From assembly GCA_965656875.1 (NCBI GenBank), contig CBFHMJ010000002.1, positions 62,001 through 126,000 on the forward strand: 64,000 nucleotides of DNA. The letters are read 5' to 3'. Positions 26,339 through 34,316 of the stretch are shown here, one piece after another (positions within the stretch are counted from its first letter, which is position 1; each line of letters starts with the position of its first letter). The DNA comes from CBFHMJ01 sp965656875 (GTDB taxonomy: Bacteria; Pseudomonadota; Gammaproteobacteria; Enterobacterales; Alteromonadaceae). Position numbers and translations under genes: made by a program. Under the pieces are notes generated by a model that saw only the letters and a list, made by a program, of their open reading frames with translations, was not told where the DNA came from and did not search any database.

Positions 26339-26956
26339 ATGATCGAACTAACCACCCTCACCACCGCCGCCTCAAAACCCTTTCTCGAAACTTTTGCGCC
26401 GTATTTTGCCGCCTTTGTCAGCTTGTTTGCGATTCTACTGGGGTTCTGGTTGCACGATAAAAAGGTGTTGAAAGAAAAGGTCATTGAGAAAGAAGTTGCG
26501 GTGTTATATGAAGCCCATGATGCGTTTTTTGCGTATGCCGATGCTGCCAATTTATATTTTAGTCTTGCAGAAACCGGGTTGGCGTCGGTGGTTAAACCCG
26601 GGATGGTATTGCCGCATTTTTTTGATCAGCAGTTTTTGGAAGCGTATCAAACCTTTTATCGGGAGTTTCGCTCGGTAAAAAAAGCGGCGTTTTTGCTACG
26701 GGGGATTGGTCAGGATGATGCGGCGGATTTGCTGGACCAGTATTTCGAGGCAACGACCGGATTGTCGAAGACGTTGTTTTCCGCCAATAGTCGATTCTTA
26801 TCCGGTGAATTATCACTGGAAAGCCAGGAAGCCGTCACGCTGGCAGCAGCGTTGTGTCAGGACATTGTGACAACAACCGCAACACTGAAAGAATCTGAAA
26901 TCGTCTGTTTAAAGGCGATTTCAGGGATTAAAGAGGCATTAAAAAATCAGATCTGA
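26339..26956 (+). CDS. Hypothetical membrane-anchored protein, 205 residues
   Basis: ATG 26339, no clear ribosome binding site. One hydrophobic helix near the N-terminus (about 19-42, YFAAFVSLFAILLGFWL), then a predicted all-helical cytoplasmic domain with a charged coiled start (KKVLKEKVIEKE). No family recognised. Divergent from the methyltransferase-HNH gene (138-base shared upstream region) and convergent with the small acidic protein gene, so it is transcribed alone. Possibly a partner of the fusion nuclease because of the shared promoter region, but nothing in the sequence proves it. Confidence 0.6.
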   Translation: MIELTTLTTAASKPFLETFAPYFAAFVSLFAILLGFWLHDKKVLKEKVIEKEVAVLYEAHDAFFAYADAANLYFSLAETGLASVVKPGMVLPHFFDQQFLEAYQTFYREFRSVKKAAFLLRGIGQDDAADLLDQYFEATTGLSKTLFSANSRFLSGELSLESQEAVTLAAALCQDIVTTTATLKESEIVCLKAISGIKEALKNQI

Positions 26957-26985
26957 AAAATCTATTAAGATACGGGTTGTATGTA

Positions 26986-27273
26986 TTACCTGAGTTTCTT
27001 CAGAATATTCAAAATAATTTGCTGGAATTCTTTGGTGCTATCAAAAATACTATTAATTTTGTGATTATCGTCCGTTGCACCTTTAACAACATTCAGTAAT
27101 TTATCTAATTTTTCTTTGTCGGCATTTGAAGGGCAAATACTTTTTATATCTTCTTCTGATAGTTGGATTAAATTTTCTGTATTCTCGGAGAGCTGTTTGT
27201 CGGTTCTATCTTTGGCACTTTTGGCCGCTCTGTCTAAATCTTCGTCAAAATTATTATCCCAGTCTTCACTCAT
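26986..27273 (-). CDS. Small acidic hypothetical protein, 95 residues
   Basis: Third gene of the lipase operon, ten bases after the lipoprotein gene. Strongly charged, Asp/Glu/Lys-rich (MSEDWDNNFDEDLDRAAKS start), predicted helical, with no signal peptide or membrane helix, so likely cytoplasmic. Contains a single Cys (ICPSNADKEK). No family recognised. In an effector operon such a gene could be an adaptor or a second immunity protein; this is speculation from position. Confidence 0.6.
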   Translation of the reverse strand: MSEDWDNNFDEDLDRAAKSAKDRTDKQLSENTENLIQLSEEDIKSICPSNADKEKLDKLLNVVKGATDDNHKINSIFDSTKEFQQIILNILKKLR

Positions 27274-27283
27274 TTATACGCCC

Positions 27284-27934
27284 TCATAATTTGTTTTTAA
27301 TTGATTTAAGTTTATCTAAATAGTTCTGTGTTTGATCAATCTTGCCGTTAATACTTTTTCCTTTGTTTATTAATTCCATAATGACAGCATCTGTTTCATT
27401 AACAATGTTGACGACTTCATTATTTTCGACACCAAACATGGTTAACAATTTTTCTCTGTTTTCAGCTAATTTGCTGGTTGATAACAGGAAGTTTGTAATG
27501 GAATTGTTAATATTTTTTGCTTGTAAGTAATCGGTTCTTATTTTTCGCTCAATATCTTTTTCAAGCAGATTTAATGGTGCAATTAACTCTTTTCTTTTAT
27601 CGTTTATTAGTTTTTGTAATCTTGGACCGACTTTCATCAGAAAAATTAATCGGTCTTCCTTGTTGTTGCTTTCTACAATTCTATCCCATTGTTTTTCGAT
27701 AAAGGGCTCTTCGAAAAAATTCTTAGCAAACTGCGGTAGCCAGACTTCATCAATAAATTCATCAATATCTTGTCGTTTTTGTTCAAAGAAAATGTTTAAT
27801 AACGCGATATTTGCTTGTTCTATCGAAGAGATTCTCTTACCTAACTCGACTGATAGTTCTGGAACTTCCTGGGGTACAGATGAGCAGCCCGTTAAACTGG
27901 CAATCAGAAGAAGTGATGAGATTGTTTTATTCAT
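27284..27934 (-). CDS. Hypothetical lipoprotein with long helical domain
   Basis: 216 residues. The N-terminus MNKTISSLLLIASLTGC is a clear signal peptide with lipobox LTGC (Cys17), and Ser at +2 predicts outer-membrane sorting. The remainder is almost entirely predicted helix and coiled coil, rich in Lys, Glu, Asn and Ile, ending DQTQNYLDKLKSIKNKL. No family recognised. Between the lipase gene (14-base gap) and the small acidic gene (10-base gap). Periplasmic lipoproteins are the usual immunity partners of phospholipase effectors, so a protective role against the adjacent lipase is possible. Confidence 0.7.
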   Translation of the reverse strand: MNKTISSLLLIASLTGCSSVPQEVPELSVELGKRISSIEQANIALLNIFFEQKRQDIDEFIDEVWLPQFAKNFFEEPFIEKQWDRIVESNNKEDRLIFLMKVGPRLQKLINDKRKELIAPLNLLEKDIERKIRTDYLQAKNINNSITNFLLSTSKLAENREKLLTMFGVENNEVVNIVNETDAVIMELINKGKSINGKIDQTQNYLDKLKSIKNKL

Positions 27935-27948
27935 AAGTACCCTTTGAT

Positions 27949-28995
27949 TTAATTTCTATTGAAGGCAACGATTTTTAACTTTTGTCGGTAAACGCTAATA
28001 GAATGATCCCCTAATGTTTTTTTCCAGGGTAGTGATTTGACAAAAATCATTTTTAAGCGTCGGAACAGTGTGACAGAGTACAGTAACTTAACATTTCTGT
28101 AGTCCCCGTTCTTACAGTTTGTAAGATATCTCATATTTCCTGCGTGTAAATAACCGCCGAATTTCGATACGATGGTTTGCCTCACTTTTTGTCCCCAACC
28201 CATCATGAGTGTTAGTGGCCACGTTAAGATCGATATTGCGTCATCTCCAGGAGGCATCATAGTTACACAATCAGCTGCATTGACGACTCTGTATAACGGA
28301 GTCTTGATGGAGGAAATCCATTCTTCATCGCCGACTCGTGGCGATCCAAATGTGTAACAGGCTGCATTACCGCCTTTATGAGTGATTATTTTTGAAGCAA
28401 CTGTTGCTAATGCACCTCCTAAGCTATGACCAGTAATCATGAGAGGTAGATGGCTGAACTCTGGCTTGTCAAGTGTTAGCTTGATATCAACTGCAACTTC
28501 ATCAAATGCAGCTTTGAATCCACTGTGAATTTTGCCGGGAGTTTCACACGATATGGTATTTGCTTTTAGATCGGTTTTTATATCTTTTATGCTGGTTGAT
28601 TCAGTACCTCTAAAGGCCAGAACAAGATAATCTTCTGTTTGGGCTAAAAAACATTGAGTTCCATTGCTATCAAATGTTTGCACTAGTTTAGCGTTCAGAT
28701 GTTCCAGTTCGTTTTCAAGAGTTTCTTTTTCTTTATTGTGGTCATATAGATGGCTTTTTAAAAAGCTCATCACTTTTATATGGTTCTCTTTGGGCTCGTT
28801 GAACATCTTCGTTAAATAATCTTTTATGTGGTTATTACAAATGGGATTAAATTTTATATAGGCTAGCTCTGCAAAACAGGACATTAACCATGCCGTTCTA
28901 TCGCTATATGCTTGTCTATAAGTAGGCGACTTTTTATTTACCAGTTCTGAAATTATATTTGTATCTTCAATCGTTTTTACTAAAACACCAGCCAT
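27949..28995 (-). CDS. Class 3 lipase family protein
   Basis: 348 residues, alpha/beta-hydrolase fold of the fungal-type (class 3) lipases. The oxyanion strand LVLAFRGTES is at about 124-133, the nucleophile elbow GHSLGGA places Ser191, and YTFGSPRVGD is the family signature. The other triad members are probably Asp242 (VNAADCVTMMPPG) and His284 (GYLHAGN). There is no Sec signal peptide, so it is cytoplasmic or exported by a dedicated route. It leads a three-gene operon with a lipoprotein and a small acidic protein. Substrate unknown. Confidence 0.85.
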   Translation of the reverse strand: MAGVLVKTIEDTNIISELVNKKSPTYRQAYSDRTAWLMSCFAELAYIKFNPICNNHIKDYLTKMFNEPKENHIKVMSFLKSHLYDHNKEKETLENELEHLNAKLVQTFDSNGTQCFLAQTEDYLVLAFRGTESTSIKDIKTDLKANTISCETPGKIHSGFKAAFDEVAVDIKLTLDKPEFSHLPLMITGHSLGGALATVASKIITHKGGNAACYTFGSPRVGDEEWISSIKTPLYRVVNAADCVTMMPPGDDAISILTWPLTLMMGWGQKVRQTIVSKFGGYLHAGNMRYLTNCKNGDYRNVKLLYSVTLFRRLKMIFVKSLPWKKTLGDHSISVYRQKLKIVAFNRN

Positions 28996-29301
28996 ATTTA
29001 AATTCTCTCTAAAGTAATAATATGGGTACTTTATATGTACCTGTTATATTGATCAAACCATATTGGGTACTTGCTGGTTTTAAATATAGAAAGGCAAATA
29101 ACAAGCGAACTGTTAACAGAAATGGACAGTAAGGCTTACATTCTGGTCCTACCATCAATTTTCCTGATTATGGAAATAACTGGGCGACCAGAGGGGAAAA
29201 TGTTAAATTCTCTGCCCTCATTTCATGGCATCCAGGCAAGCCGGATTTTTGTGTGCTAGGGTCCTGAGGGTGTCGATTAACTTGCTAAGTAAAGAGTGAC
29301 T
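28996..29301. other. 306-base divergent gap between lipase operon and PEP mutase-family gene
   Basis: Contains GGTAC-N7-GTACC (29025-29041) and a repeat of GGGTACTT at 29024-29031 and 29065-29072, 41 bases apart, just upstream of the lipase start; a possible operator for the lipase operon. A 62-codon plus-strand frame at 29071-29259 looks spurious. No RNA gene or terminator seen. Confidence 0.45.
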
Positions 29302-30162
29302 ATGAAAAAGACTACGATGATTCGTCAAATGTTAAATGACGAGAATATTCATGTTGCCCCTGGGGTGTTCGATGGTATGACTGCGCGTCTTGCTGAGCAA
29401 ACCGGATTTGATTTGATTTATGCCAGCGGCGGTGCGATTGCACGTAGCTGTGGTTTCCCTGATATCGGCATGGTCAGCTTTAGTGAAGTTATTCAGCGCC
29501 TTGAGCACATGGTTGAAGTAACAAATTCTCCAATCATTGCTGATGCAGACACAGGTTTCGGTAACTCAATCAACATGAGCCGTACCGTTAAAGCGTATGA
29601 GCGTGTTGGTATTGCTGCAATGCACATTGAAGACCAGACTTTCCCGAAACGTTGTGGTCACCTTGATGACAAGTCGTTGGTTAGCGTTGAAGAAATGGCG
29701 CACAAAGTACGTGTTGCTAAAGAAAGCCAGACTGATAAAGATTTTGTTGTTATCGCTCGTACTGATGCTATTGCGGTTGAAGGTTTTGATGCAGCAATCG
29801 ATCGTTCTCACGCTTACCTTGAAGCTGGTGCTGATTGTATCTTTGTTGAAGCACCAACAACGGTTGAGCAAATCGAGAAAATCGCTGAGCGCATTCCACA
29901 GCCTAAACTGATCAACATGTTCCACAGTGGTAAAACACCATTAGTGCCAAAAGAGCGTCTACAGGAAATGGGCTACAAGTTCATCATCATTCCTTCTGAC
30001 CTTCAACGAGCAGCAATTCGTGGTTATCAGCTTGCGCTTAACGCAATCTATGAGCACGGTGATTCAGGTTCTGTTGCTGAGCATATGGCTTCATTCCAGG
30101 ATCGTGAAGATATCATCCGTACTAAAGAATATTTAGCGATTGATAAAGGCTTCAAAAGCTAA
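29302..30162 (+). CDS. Isocitrate lyase/PEP mutase family enzyme (methylisocitrate lyase or oxaloacetate decarboxylase-like)
   Basis: 286 residues, TIM-barrel superfamily acting on C-C or P-C bonds next to a carboxylate. VAPGVFDGMTARLAEQTGFD at the start, metal-binding ADADTGFG, catalytic-loop Cys in PKRCGHL, then IARTDA and IFVEAPT. The Cys and His of PKRCGH indicate a lyase; a true PEP mutase would differ there. Methylisocitrate lyase (prpB), dimethylmalate lyase and oxaloacetate decarboxylase remain possible; no prpC, acn or prpR neighbours support the methylcitrate cycle. Codon choice (GCT, GTT, CGT-rich) looks like that of a highly expressed gene. Start ATG 29302 is preferred over GTG 29296. 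Confidence 0.85.
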   Translation: MKKTTMIRQMLNDENIHVAPGVFDGMTARLAEQTGFDLIYASGGAIARSCGFPDIGMVSFSEVIQRLEHMVEVTNSPIIADADTGFGNSINMSRTVKAYERVGIAAMHIEDQTFPKRCGHLDDKSLVSVEEMAHKVRVAKESQTDKDFVVIARTDAIAVEGFDAAIDRSHAYLEAGADCIFVEAPTTVEQIEKIAERIPQPKLINMFHSGKTPLVPKERLQEMGYKFIIIPSDLQRAAIRGYQLALNAIYEHGDSGSVAEHMASFQDREDIIRTKEYLAIDKGFKS

Positions 30163-30173
30163 TTATTGATACT

Positions 30174-30219
30174 GAAGATGACGCTGAATCGCGTCATCTT
30201 CGTTCTTTCCTTTCTTTTT
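30174..30219 (+). terminator. Intrinsic terminator after the PEP mutase-family gene
   Basis: GAAGATGACGC (30174-30184), loop TGAATC, GCGTCATCTTC (30191-30201): perfect 11-bp stem followed by a T/C-rich tract with a run of six T a little further on. Confidence 0.75.
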
Positions 30220-30247
30220 TCTTTTCAGTATTCCCCGTTAAACGCTC

Positions 30248-30499
30248 ATGGCGAAACCTAATAAAAAAGGCCCATCCCGAACCGTTCAGGTGTATTGCAG
30301 TGGTTGTAAAACGCTTTTGTATAAGTATCGAAAAGGTGGCAAAGGATCGTTGGTGAAGTGTTTTAAAGAACGCATTGTGGAAGATTTTACGACCACGCCT
30401 TGTACGTGTCCGAATTGTGAAGCTGTGTTTGCGCGTGACACTTTAATTCGCGGTGTGCCTGCATTTAAAATGGTTGGCGGTAAGGTCTTCGCGAAGTAA
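30248..30499 (+). CDS. Small zinc-ribbon protein
   Basis: 83 residues. Cys17-x2-Cys20 near the N-terminus, Cys38, and Cys52-x-Cys54-x2-Cys57 suggest one or two zinc-ribbon sites. Lys-rich start (MAKPNKKGPSRT), a basic loop YKYRKGGKGS and a conserved-looking C-terminus (RGVPAFKMVGGKVFAK). Similar short Zn-ribbon proteins are found across marine gammaproteobacteria, with no established function; a nucleic-acid or ribosome contact would suit the charge. Stands alone after a terminator. Confidence 0.7.
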   Translation: MAKPNKKGPSRTVQVYCSGCKTLLYKYRKGGKGSLVKCFKERIVEDFTTTPCTCPNCEAVFARDTLIRGVPAFKMVGGKVFAK

Positions 30500-30647
30500 T
30501 CAGAAGCCCTGTCTGAATCACTTATTCTTGTTCTTTCCCCCGATGATCTCCTTTGTTTCAATAACTTCTTCTGTGTAAATATTCGTTAATGCGAGAGATC
30601 CGTCCAGATTCGATGCATGTTTTTAGTGAACCTACAGGTAAATGATT

Positions 30648-30674
30648 GAACAGACAATCCGAAGGTGTCTGCTC
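30648..30674 (-). terminator. Hairpin downstream of the TauE/SafE gene
   Basis: GAACAGACA (30648-30656) and TGTCTGCTC (30666-30674) form a nine-base-pair stem with one wobble pair, 13 bases past the stop of the exporter gene on the minus strand. No U run follows, so termination strength is doubtful. Confidence 0.4.
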
Positions 30675-30686
30675 AATCCATTGACA

Positions 30687-31448
30687 TTACATCAGGCCGG
30701 GGGCGGTTTTAATAAGAATAAACAGGCCCATGATAATCAGGAAGATCCCAAAGACTTTCTTCAGCATTTGTTGGGGGAGTTTGTCGGAGAGTTGATTGCC
30801 AATCAGTGATCCTATGATGCCGATACCCGCAATGATCCAGAGAATTTGCCAGTCGAGGCTTAGATTCGCTTGTGCCAGTACATCAAGGTATTTCACGAAA
30901 CCACTGAAGGATTTCAGGGCGATAATGACCAGGCTGGTTGCAACGGCAGTATGCATGGTCAGGCCGCCGAGAATGACCAGTGCAGGCACAATCAAAAAGC
31001 CGCCGCCAACGCCAACAAGTCCGGTCACGGTGCCGACAATCAACCCGTCGAGGATGATTTTGTGAGGTTGTCTCGGGCCTGATGGTTCATCAGCATTCTT
31101 GTTGCCCTTTAGCATGTTCCATGCGGCTAACAGCATAATGCAGGCGAATAACAACAGTTGAATGAGTCCGGACATAAAACCGGATAAATAAGCGCCTATC
31201 CAGGTGCCTGCCATGCCAGGCAAGCCAAACCAGAGAACGGTATTCCAACTCACTTGCTTTTTCAGCGCGGGTCTAATTGCACCGACCAGCGCAATAAGTC
31301 CAACGATGAACAAGCTGCCTGCGATAGCGACTTTTTCATCCTGACCGACCAGATAAATCAGGACGGGAACCGTCAGAATGGAACCGCCAGAACCGAGTAA
31401 TCCCAGGCTCAGGCCAATAGCGAGTGCGCCAAACAGGGCGAATATCAT
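30687..31448 (-). CDS. Sulfite exporter TauE/SafE family permease
   Basis: 253 residues, about eight hydrophobic helices in two homologous halves. The TauE/SafE glycine-rich repeats are visible: LGLLGSGGSILTVPVLIYL in the first half and GLVGVGGGFLIVPALVIL in the second. The family exports sulfite, sulfoacetate or related organic anions. Next to SQOR and persulfide dioxygenase the natural substrate is sulfite or thiosulfate, the product of persulfide oxidation. It lies downstream of a terminator but in line with the sulfur operon, so may be partly read through or have its own promoter. Confidence 0.9.
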   Translation of the reverse strand: MIFALFGALAIGLSLGLLGSGGSILTVPVLIYLVGQDEKVAIAGSLFIVGLIALVGAIRPALKKQVSWNTVLWFGLPGMAGTWIGAYLSGFMSGLIQLLLFACIMLLAAWNMLKGNKNADEPSGPRQPHKIILDGLIVGTVTGLVGVGGGFLIVPALVILGGLTMHTAVATSLVIIALKSFSGFVKYLDVLAQANLSLDWQILWIIAGIGIIGSLIGNQLSDKLPQQMLKKVFGIFLIIMGLFILIKTAPGLM

Positions 31449-31463
31449 GGAGTCTCCTTGCCG

Positions 31464-31487
31464 TTTAGCGCTCTGAAACGCGCTAAA
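31464..31487 (-). promoter_or_regulatory. Perfect 8-bp inverted repeat in the leader of the TauE/SafE gene
   Basis: TTTAGCGC (31464-31471) and GCGCTAAA (31480-31487), 8-base spacer, ending 16 bases before the start codon and just ahead of the AAGGAG ribosome binding site. Could be an operator or a translation-controlling hairpin. Confidence 0.45.
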
Positions 31488-31497
31488 TAATTGTATT

Positions 31498-31523
31498 AAA
31501 AAATGCCAGCCTTGCGGCTGGCA
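31498..31523 (-). terminator. Intrinsic terminator after the DUF442-SQOR gene
   Basis: Read on the minus strand: TGCCAGCC, loop GCAA, GGCTGGCA, then TTTTTT. Perfect 8-bp GC-rich stem with a U run, 74 bases past the SQOR stop. Confidence 0.9.
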
Positions 31524-31596
31524 AAGCTTTTACCCACACGAATGAATAAAAGTTAGTGCTCAGTAAGTTCGGTAAATCTGTGCCGAAGGTTTATGG

Positions 31597-33270
31597 TTAA
31601 TGTTTTTCGACAGCTTTTTCTGGTTGGGCGAGCCATTCCTTACCTTTCAACATGGCTTGCCAGTAGACCGGCGGCAGGATTCGTGCTTTTAGCAACCAGG
31701 CAAGTCGTGACGGTTGAGTGCCATCGATGATCCATGAAGGAAAACTCGGGAGTAACTTGCCGCCATAGCCAAATTCAGCCAGAACAATCTTGCCTGCTTC
31801 GACTGTTAGCGGGCAGGAACCATAGCCATCGTAGTGAGCGATATCCGGCATGATGCCCATATCAGCCAGCACATTATTAGCGACAACGGGTGCTTGCTTA
31901 CGTGCCGCCGCAGCCGTTTTGGCATTGGGCGCATTCATGACATCACCCAGTGACCAGACGTTTTCATACTGTTTGTGACGTAAGGTATTTTGATCCACAT
32001 CGACCCAACCAGCGTTGTCAGCCAATGGACTGTTGCGGACGAAATCCGGAGCGCTTTGTGGTGGGCAGACATGGATCATATCGAAGTCGGTTTCGACGGT
32101 CGTGGTATTGCCATGTTCGTCTTTGGTTTCAAACCAGGCGAGTTTGTTCTCACCGTCAATTTTGACCAGATTGTGGCTGAAATTGAGATTAGCGTGATAT
32201 TTATCGACGTACTTCATCAGGCTGGGAATGTATTCTTTTACGCCGAACAGGGCAGGGCCTGCGGTGTAAAATTGTAAATCAATGCGATCCAGGATGCCTT
32301 GTTTTGACCAGAAATCGGCAGATAAATACATGGCTTTTTGCGGCGCACCGGCACACTTAATTGGCATCGGAGGCTGAGTGAAAATCGCTTTGCCTTTGCG
32401 GAATTGTTGCAACAGCTTCCAGGTGTACGGGGCAAGATCAAAACGGTAATTAGACGTCACACCATTTTGGCCGAGAGTTTCAGTTAACCCTTCAATTTTA
32501 TTCCAGTCCAGTTTTAATCCTGGCGCGACTACCAGCCGCTTGTACTGCATGGTTTTGCAGCCTTCCAGCGTGAGTTGATTTTTATCTGGATCGAACGCGA
32601 CAACGGCAGCTTTGATCCATTCGACACCTTCTGGAATGAGCGATGACAAAGTACGAACAGTTTCATCAGCGGTGAATACACCTGCGCCAACCAATGTCCA
32701 GCCCGGTTGATAGTAATGAACATCTGCCGGGTCAATAATGGCAATTCGCAGGTCATCTTTTCGGGCTAATAAACTGGAAGCAACGGCGACACCAGCGGCA
32801 CCGCCGCCAATGATAACAACATCATGAATAGGGCGTTCAACGGCGGGAGCCTGTGCTTTACTGATTCGCTCGGCAACGCCTGTCAGTTCGAAACCCGCTT
32901 CTTCAGTGGTATGCAGGATACTGTTGAGTGATTGACCGAGTTGGTATTGAGCCAGCGCCCACAAAGAAACAGAGCGAGTACCGGTGCGGCAGTAGGCATG
33001 AATAGGGCCTTCAGCGGTAAGCAGGTGACGTTTGAAATCTTGAATGTCCTGGTCAGTGATTTTGCCGGATTCAACAGGTTGATAGATATAACTGATACCC
33101 GCATCTTTCGCTTTGGCTTCGATTTCGTGGGCGTTGGGCTGATCGGCCCCTTCTCCATCCGGACGGTTACAAAAAATGGTTTTTATCCCTTTGGCCGCCA
33201 GAAATTGAATATCTTCTGCCTGGATTTGTGCTGAAACTGAAAATTGAGGTGTTACCTGTTTAATTTCCAT
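31597..33270 (-). CDS. DUF442 domain-sulfide:quinone oxidoreductase fusion
   Basis: 557 residues. Residues 1-120 are a DUF442 (TIGR01244) domain of the protein-tyrosine-phosphatase fold, with the active-site loop HAYCRTGTRS (Cys94), a predicted sulfur transferase. Residues 148-557 are a mitochondrial-type (SQOR-like) flavoprotein: GGGAAG at 155-160, PIKCAGAPQKAMYLS with the first redox Cys, and YGSCPLTVE with the second, both matching the human SQOR cysteine motifs. SQOR oxidises sulfide to sulfane sulfur and passes electrons to quinone at the inner membrane. The fused domain could receive the sulfane sulfur. Downstream of the persulfide dioxygenase gene, closed by a strong terminator. Confidence 0.9.
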   Translation of the reverse strand: MEIKQVTPQFSVSAQIQAEDIQFLAAKGIKTIFCNRPDGEGADQPNAHEIEAKAKDAGISYIYQPVESGKITDQDIQDFKRHLLTAEGPIHAYCRTGTRSVSLWALAQYQLGQSLNSILHTTEEAGFELTGVAERISKAQAPAVERPIHDVVIIGGGAAGVAVASSLLARKDDLRIAIIDPADVHYYQPGWTLVGAGVFTADETVRTLSSLIPEGVEWIKAAVVAFDPDKNQLTLEGCKTMQYKRLVVAPGLKLDWNKIEGLTETLGQNGVTSNYRFDLAPYTWKLLQQFRKGKAIFTQPPMPIKCAGAPQKAMYLSADFWSKQGILDRIDLQFYTAGPALFGVKEYIPSLMKYVDKYHANLNFSHNLVKIDGENKLAWFETKDEHGNTTTVETDFDMIHVCPPQSAPDFVRNSPLADNAGWVDVDQNTLRHKQYENVWSLGDVMNAPNAKTAAAARKQAPVVANNVLADMGIMPDIAHYDGYGSCPLTVEAGKIVLAEFGYGGKLLPSFPSWIIDGTQPSRLAWLLKARILPPVYWQAMLKGKEWLAQPEKAVEKH

Positions 33271-33398
33271 GAAGCTCTCCGTAAATGTAGTGGCAGCGCT
33301 TTGGTCGAACTGCCGTTAAATCGCAATGTTTTGTTGTTCTTGTTGTTGCTATTGCATTGGATTGCACAAAAGGTACAAAAAAGTGTTCGTTAACTGCG

Positions 33399-34301
33399 TT
33401 AGTTAAAAGCGTTAATTGGGATCTTGAGAAAGATCTGCCCGTTGTTGCTGGCTGGGGGTAAATGGCCGCCTCGCATGTTGACCTGCAACGACGGCAGAAT
33501 CAGTTTTGGCATAGACAGCGTGGCATCCCGGGTTAGCCGCATCTCAACAAATGTGTCTTCGGTAATGCCGTCATGAACATGAATGTTGTGCTGGCGTTCA
33601 TCAGCAACAGTGGTTTCATATTCGATTTCACGGCCATTTGGACCATAGTCATGACACATAAACAGGCGTGTTTGCTCGGGCAGGGAAAGAATTCGTTTGA
33701 TGGACTGGAACAATTGGCGAGGACAACCGCCTGGGAAATCACAACGAGCCGTGCCGCCGTCTGGCATGAATAACGTGTCACCGACGAAGGCTGCGTCACC
33801 AATCACATGAGTCATACAAGCGGGAGTGTGGCCCGGCGTGTGAAGGACATGTGCTGTGATATTGCCGATTTGATAGTGATCGCCATCAACAAATAACTGG
33901 TCGAACTGAGAGCCGTCCCGTTCAAACTCAGTGCCTTCATTGAAGATTTTGCCAAAGGTATGTTGGATCAGAGTGATATTCGATCCGATACCAATTTTTC
34001 CCCCCAACTCTTGTTGCAGGTAAGGTGCGGCTGACATGTGATCTGCATGGACATGTGTTTCGATAATCCATTCCAGTTTGAGTTCTTTTTCTTTGATGAA
34101 CTGAATGATTTCATTCGCGCTGTCGAAACAGACTGAACCCGAGGCGTAGTCTAAATCCATGACGGAATCGATAATCGCACAGGCATTCGTCGAAGGATCA
34201 CTAATGACGTAAGAAAACGTGTTCGATACGTCGTCAAAAAATGGCACCACATGAGGCTTAATCTCTGGCTCAGGGGTAAAAGGCAATGTTGTTGTTGTCA
34301 T
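33399..34301 (-). CDS. Persulfide dioxygenase (ETHE1/Blh-type metallo-beta-lactamase fold)
   Basis: 300 residues. The single iron site motif HVHADHMSAAPYL lies in the first third, with HTPGHTPACMTH and GDTLFMPDGGTARCDFPGG next and MCHDYGP supplying the last ligand. These blocks are those of type II persulfide dioxygenases (Blh), which oxidise glutathione persulfide to sulfite; glyoxalase II lacks the DFPGG segment. It partners the SQOR fusion 128 bases downstream: sulfide to persulfide to sulfite. It begins 15 bases after cydB, in one transcription unit with the oxidase. Confidence 0.92.
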   Translation of the reverse strand: MTTTTLPFTPEPEIKPHVVPFFDDVSNTFSYVISDPSTNACAIIDSVMDLDYASGSVCFDSANEIIQFIKEKELKLEWIIETHVHADHMSAAPYLQQELGGKIGIGSNITLIQHTFGKIFNEGTEFERDGSQFDQLFVDGDHYQIGNITAHVLHTPGHTPACMTHVIGDAAFVGDTLFMPDGGTARCDFPGGCPRQLFQSIKRILSLPEQTRLFMCHDYGPNGREIEYETTVADERQHNIHVHDGITEDTFVEMRLTRDATLSMPKLILPSLQVNMRGGHLPPASNNGQIFLKIPINAFN

Positions 34302-34316
34302 GTTGTCTCCTGAATC

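Noticed and set aside
26986..28995. Type VI secretion effector operon
   Set aside because: Only the lipase-lipoprotein pairing supports it; no VgrG, Hcp, PAAR or adaptor is present, so it is kept as a hypothesis in the findings only.
29071..29259. Plus-strand 62-codon frame before the PEP mutase-family gene
   Set aside because: TTG start without ribosome binding site, no recognisable domain, lies in a regulatory gap.
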